Shown here piece by piece: positions 60,787 to 64,000 of a stretch of 64,000 nucleotides of DNA. The translations under genes and the position numbers were made by a program. The notes beneath the pieces were generated by a model. It was given only the letters and a program-made list of their open reading frames with translations. It ran no database searches and was not told the origin of the DNA. The stretch is from Phoronis australis (taxonomy: Eukaryota > Phoronida > Phoronidae): the NCBI GenBank assembly GCA_002633005.1, contig NMRA01000279.1:464422-528421 (forward strand), given 5' to 3'. Within the stretch, counting starts at the first letter, position 1. Each line of letters starts with the position of its first letter.

Positions 60787-61499
60787 CTGGAAATTATGAA
60801 AAGAGAAAGAGGCACATTAACATGTATGTTCACACGTCTCCTTTACAAATGTACTCACGTTCTTATATTGGTCGAATTTCATTACAACTCTCTCGTTATT
60901 AATATAGATCATGATGAAGCAACTGGTAAAGCTTAATTATGATGGTTTAAGTCATTGGAGGCCAACACGCACATGGCAGTTAGTGTCACATTAGAGTATG
61001 CAAAATCTTAAGCATTGATGTTCATGAAGACTGTGGATAACTTCAAGGCTCTTGTTGGCACAGGAAAAGAGATATTATAAATATAACAAATGTTAGGCAC
61101 AATACAACATTTCAGGAAGAAGAAAGAAAAGAAATACAAGAGCAACGCAGAGCGTTGAAATGCGCCCACCATTGCACCGCATACGGTATCCTTCTAGGGT
61201 TGGTTATTAGTACCATAAAGTGGCCAGTAGAGGGCATATATGTAGTATGTTGAACTTTGCAAAATGGAAAGGCATGGTCCATGTCTCCTCAATAGGCTAG
61301 GGGCAAAATGTGAGTAATCTTGACAATACAAGCACATCCTATACACCCGCTGCTTAAAGCACCACAGAAACATAGAATTAAAAACAAATTTACCAACATA
61401 CGAGATTAGCACAGCATTAGAATGCCAGAAACAAATTTCTACTTGGAACTTTCCCTTCATAGTCATGAAGTAACACAAAGTACACACCTGAAGAAAATA

Positions 61500-63380
61500 C
61501 AGAGGTTAATGTAAAATACTAAAATTGCCACTAGAGGAATACCGGTAGTCAGAATCATCCTAAAGTCGTCATCGTCCGTTGTCAACATCACATAAATACA
61601 CTTGCTAAATTTAGTAATAATGCGTCCACATATAAATATGTGGGCGCACAATAAAGATCCTGCAAACAGTTTGGGAGATACAGCCATGGACGCAAAAAAA
61701 CAAAACTACCACTAGGAGGCGCCACAGTAGTCCAAATCATCTGAAAATCATTGTCAGCTCTCTTCCTTATAGTAAGCACATACACGCCAATTTTCACAAT
61801 CATCTTTTGAGCGGTTTGGTTGATAGAGGGATGGACGCAAAAATACAGACTCGAAAACACTAAAAATGGCCACTAGGTGGCGCAAACTATGTTAAATCCA
61901 TCTGAAAACAGGAGGATAGCGTCATCTTACTAATAGGTGCCTACATACCAAATTTCATGAAAATCCGTTAAGGACTTTTGAAGATACAAAGGTAAGCGTA
62001 AAAAACTAAAATTGCCACCAGCGGGCACACCGGTAGTCGAATCCGTCCAAAAGTCGTCATCTTCCGTTGTTAACATCATATATATATACTTACACAATTT
62101 CGTAAAGATCCTGCGAACGGTTTAGGAGATACAGCCATAGGCGCAAAAAATAAAACTGCCACTAGGAGGTTCCACAGTAGTCGAAATCGTCGGAAAATCA
62201 TCGTCAACCGTCCTCTACATAGTAAGCATATACATGCCAATTTTCACAATCATCTTTTGAGCGGTTTGGTTGATAGAGGGGTGGACGCACAAAAACAGAC
62301 TCGAAAACACTAAAATTGGCCACTAGGTGGCGCAAACTATGTCGAATCCATCTGAAAATGGGAGGATAGCGTTATCTCACTAACAGGTGCCTACATACCA
62401 AATTTCATGAAAATCCAATAAGGACTTGTAAAGATACAAAGGTAAGCGTAAAAAAACTAAAATTGCGACTAGGGGGCACACCGGTAGTCGAATCCGTCCA
62501 AAAGTCGTGATCTTCCGTTGTTAACATCATATAAATATACTTACAAAATTTCGTAAAGATCCTGCGAACGGTTTAGGAGATACAGCCATAGGCGCTAAAA
62601 AAACAAAACTGCCACTAGGAGGTTCCACAGTAGTCGAAATCGTCGGAAAATCATCGTCAACCGTCCTCTACATAGTAAGCATATACATGCCAATTTTCAC
62701 AATCATCCTTTGAGCGGTTTGGTTGATAGAGGGGTGGACGCAAAAATACAGACTCGAAAACAGTAAAAATGGCCACTAGGTGGCGCAAACTATGTCGAAT
62801 CCATCTGAAAACGGGAGGATAGCGTCATCTCACTAATAGGTGCCTACATACCAAATTTCATGAAAATCCATTCAGGACTTTTGAAGATACAAAGGTAAGC
62901 GTAAAAAACTAAAATTGCCACTAGGGGGCACACCGGTAGTCGGATCCGTCCAAAAGTCGTCATCTTCCGTTGTTAACATCATATAAATATACTTACACAA
63001 TTTCGTAAAGATCCTGCGAACGGTTTAGGAGATACAGCCATAGGCGCAAAAAAAAAAAAACTGCCACTAGGAGGCGCCACAGTAGTCGAAATCGTCGGAA
63101 AATCATCGTCAACCGTCCTCTACATAGTAAGCATATACATGCCAATTTTCACAATCATCCTTTGAGCGGTTTGGTTGATAGAGGGGTGGACGCACAAAAA
63201 CAGACTCGAAAACACTAAAAATGGCCACTAGGTGGCGCAAACTATGTCGAATCCATCTGAAAACGGGAGGATAGCGTCATCTCACTAATAGGTGCCTACA
63301 TACCAAATTTCATGAAAATCCGGACTTTTGAAGATACAAAGGTAAGCGTAAAAAAATAAAATTGCCACTAGGGGGCACAC
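61500..63380 (+). repeat. 450-bp higher-order repeats made of three ~150-bp monomers
   Basis: The motif 'ggccactaggtggcgcaaactatg' type recurs at about 61868, 62318, 62771 and 63223 (spacing 450-453). Between them lie 'gccactagggggcacaccgg' and 'gccactaggaggcgcc' types, so CCACTAGG motifs recur every 140-163 bp. Confidence 0.88.
61620..61649. repeat. Solo copy of the terminal palindrome inside a monomer
   Basis: The 30-bp palindrome (arm 'atgcgtccacatat') stands alone within a monomer where other copies read continuously 'aatttcgtaaagatcctgc'. Here the text is 'tttagtaat', palindrome, 'aataaagatcctgc'. No GGAC tract accompanies it. Confidence 0.85.
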
Positions 63381-63935
63381 CGGTAGACAGATCCGTCCGA
63401 AAGTTCGCACATGCCGTCCCATTCATGATTGGAACATATGCCAAATTTCCTGAACGTATGTCAAAGGGTTTGGAGATAGAGCAGCGGACGCCGGACGCCG
63501 GACGCCGGACGCTGCCCGGACGGACGGACGGACGGACGGACGGACGGACGGACGGACGGACGGACAGAGATGACGGCATAATGCGTCCACATATAAATAT
63601 GTGGACGCATAATAAAAAATGAGAGACCGCCATTGTTTGACTTACCCAGAAATGGGCCTGGTCAATACTTTGTTTCCGTTGTTTGTGCTCGATAATCACT
63701 TCTTTCCGAGAGATCAATCAGTTGTAAGGCAGAAGTCGTCATCGAGAACAACGAGATGTCTAAAGCAATTATTCAACAATGCTGCGACGGAAAAATCTAT
63801 CAATTGCAAGCAGTGTCTAAAGAAGAAATATCGGTCATTGAGATCCCCCGTTTCGACTGCCAGTTTTTCTTAAGGACTGTTATGTAATATTTTAGATTTG
63901 CACGAAACCAAAACCAAATACAAAATAGTACGTAC

Positions 63936-64000
63936 TTGTGCATGACAAAGCAGTTCCAGTCCAAGCTCCGTCAGACCCACATAGGCGTGTAGTGTTACCA
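63936..64000 (-). CDS. Exon 1 (partial): CCP/sushi, array copy
   Basis: C-terminal half of a CCP domain: the motif GGNTTRLC, then W-TG and the last Cys. The donor is GTACGT after the codon for the last Thr (phase 1). The exon runs off the right edge. It belongs to the array but is separated from the next copy by a 2.5-kb mobile element. Confidence 0.85.

Larger units (their letters stand above)
61137..63612 (+). mobile_element. Palindrome-ended (Helentron-like) element, copy 3, inserted in the CCP array
   Basis: The flanking array sequence 'aaagaaaagaaata' stops at 61136 and resumes 'taaaaaatgagag' after 63612. The element begins 'caagagcaacgcagagcgtt'. It has 'atgcgcccac' at 61160-61169 (complement of the palindrome arm seen in copies 1 and 2), about four 450-bp triplets of 150-bp monomers, a long GGAC tract (about 63508-63565) and a perfect palindrome (63581-63610). 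No target-site duplication longer than 1-2 bp is visible. Confidence 0.85.
8323..64000 (-). other. Gene model: giant CCP/SEA/NIDO/AMOP/VWD/EGF mucin-like membrane protein (5' end outside window)
   Basis: Fifty-six exons on the minus strand join with consistent phases; most module borders are phase 1-1, the usual state for shuffled extracellular domains. Order of domains: 13 CCP, SEA, 14 CCP, EGF, NIDO, AMOP, VWD, Ig/cadherin-like, about 10 EGF, 8 EGF plus Thr/Ser-rich repeats, SEA, EGF, transmembrane helix, cytoplasmic tail. NIDO-AMOP-VWD in this order is known from MUC4 and its invertebrate relatives; SEA next to the membrane is typical of tethered mucins. I infer a type I surface glycoprotein for adhesion, mucus barrier or recognition. 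No signal peptide or promoter is visible because the 5' end is missing. Two adjacent genes on one strand cannot be fully excluded, but no stop, start or terminator-like break was seen between modules. Confidence 0.85.
52041..64000. repeat. Tandem array of ~848-bp units (one CCP exon plus intron each)
   Basis: Left exon borders fall at 52135, 52985, 53832, 54680, 55528, 56378, 57226, 58075, 58922, 59761 and 60610, spacings of 839-850 bp. A twelfth starts at 63936 after a 2.47-kb element insertion. Exon and intron are both almost identical between units, so whole units were duplicated recently or are homogenised by unequal crossover or conversion. Since exons are phase 1-1, any unit gain or loss keeps the reading frame. 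The array continues past the window edge. Confidence 0.95.

Overview
This window is nuclear DNA of a multicellular animal, most likely a marine invertebrate. Reading frames are short and broken by introns with GT/AG borders. The domains are animal extracellular modules (sushi/CCP, calcium-binding EGF, NIDO, AMOP, VWD, SEA), and the introns are full of small transposable elements. I cannot choose between cnidarian, lophotrochozoan and basal deuterostome from the sequence alone.

Nearly all of the window (about 8.3-64 kb) is one very large gene on the minus strand whose 5' end lies beyond the right edge. I could place 56 exons with consistent splice phases, about 11.5 kb of coding sequence or roughly 3,850 residues. 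In transcript order (right to left) it encodes: 12 near-identical CCP exons in an 848-bp tandem array (52.0-64.0 kb); one more CCP (51.3 kb); a three-exon SEA domain (49.7-50.8 kb); 14 further CCPs (37.7-49.2 kb); an EGF domain; NIDO (34.0-36.8 kb); AMOP (31.6-32.3 kb); VWD (26.7-30.2 kb); an Ig/cadherin-like beta domain (25.9-26.4 kb); a run of EGF domains (18.2-25.4 kb); a 2.2-kb exon with eight EGF domains and about 32 mucin-like 12-residue Thr/Ser/Gln repeats (14.9-17.1 kb); a second three-exon SEA domain (11.9-12.8 kb); a membrane-proximal EGF; a transmembrane helix; and a short cytoplasmic tail (8.3-9.1 kb). The NIDO-AMOP-VWD core is that of MUC4-type proteins. The inferred product is a heavily glycosylated membrane-tethered mucin or adhesion receptor that may be cleaved in both SEA domains. 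The tail may be extended by two more exons at 7.26-7.84 kb.

The left 7.2 kb shows no convincing gene. It holds a long foldback with a degenerate hammerhead-ribozyme-like core (1.2-1.35 kb) and a copy of a repetitive element (5.7-6.8 kb).

The introns carry several mobile-element families. The most striking (copies at 5.7-6.8, 46.2-47.0 and 61.1-63.6 kb) ends in a GGAC microsatellite plus a 30-bp palindrome. It has a matching inverted segment near its 5' end, like Helentron/DINE-type elements. Its body is made of ~150-bp monomers in 450-bp triplets, each starting with a CCACTAGG-GGC motif close to the CTCF core consensus. One copy interrupts the CCP array. Others are an inverted-repeat family with two copies (17.7-18.1 and 21.6-22.1 kb), a GIY-YIG (Penelope-type) relic (10.4-10.8 kb), an element around a perfect 60-bp palindrome (41.8-42.0 kb), and several smaller foldback elements.
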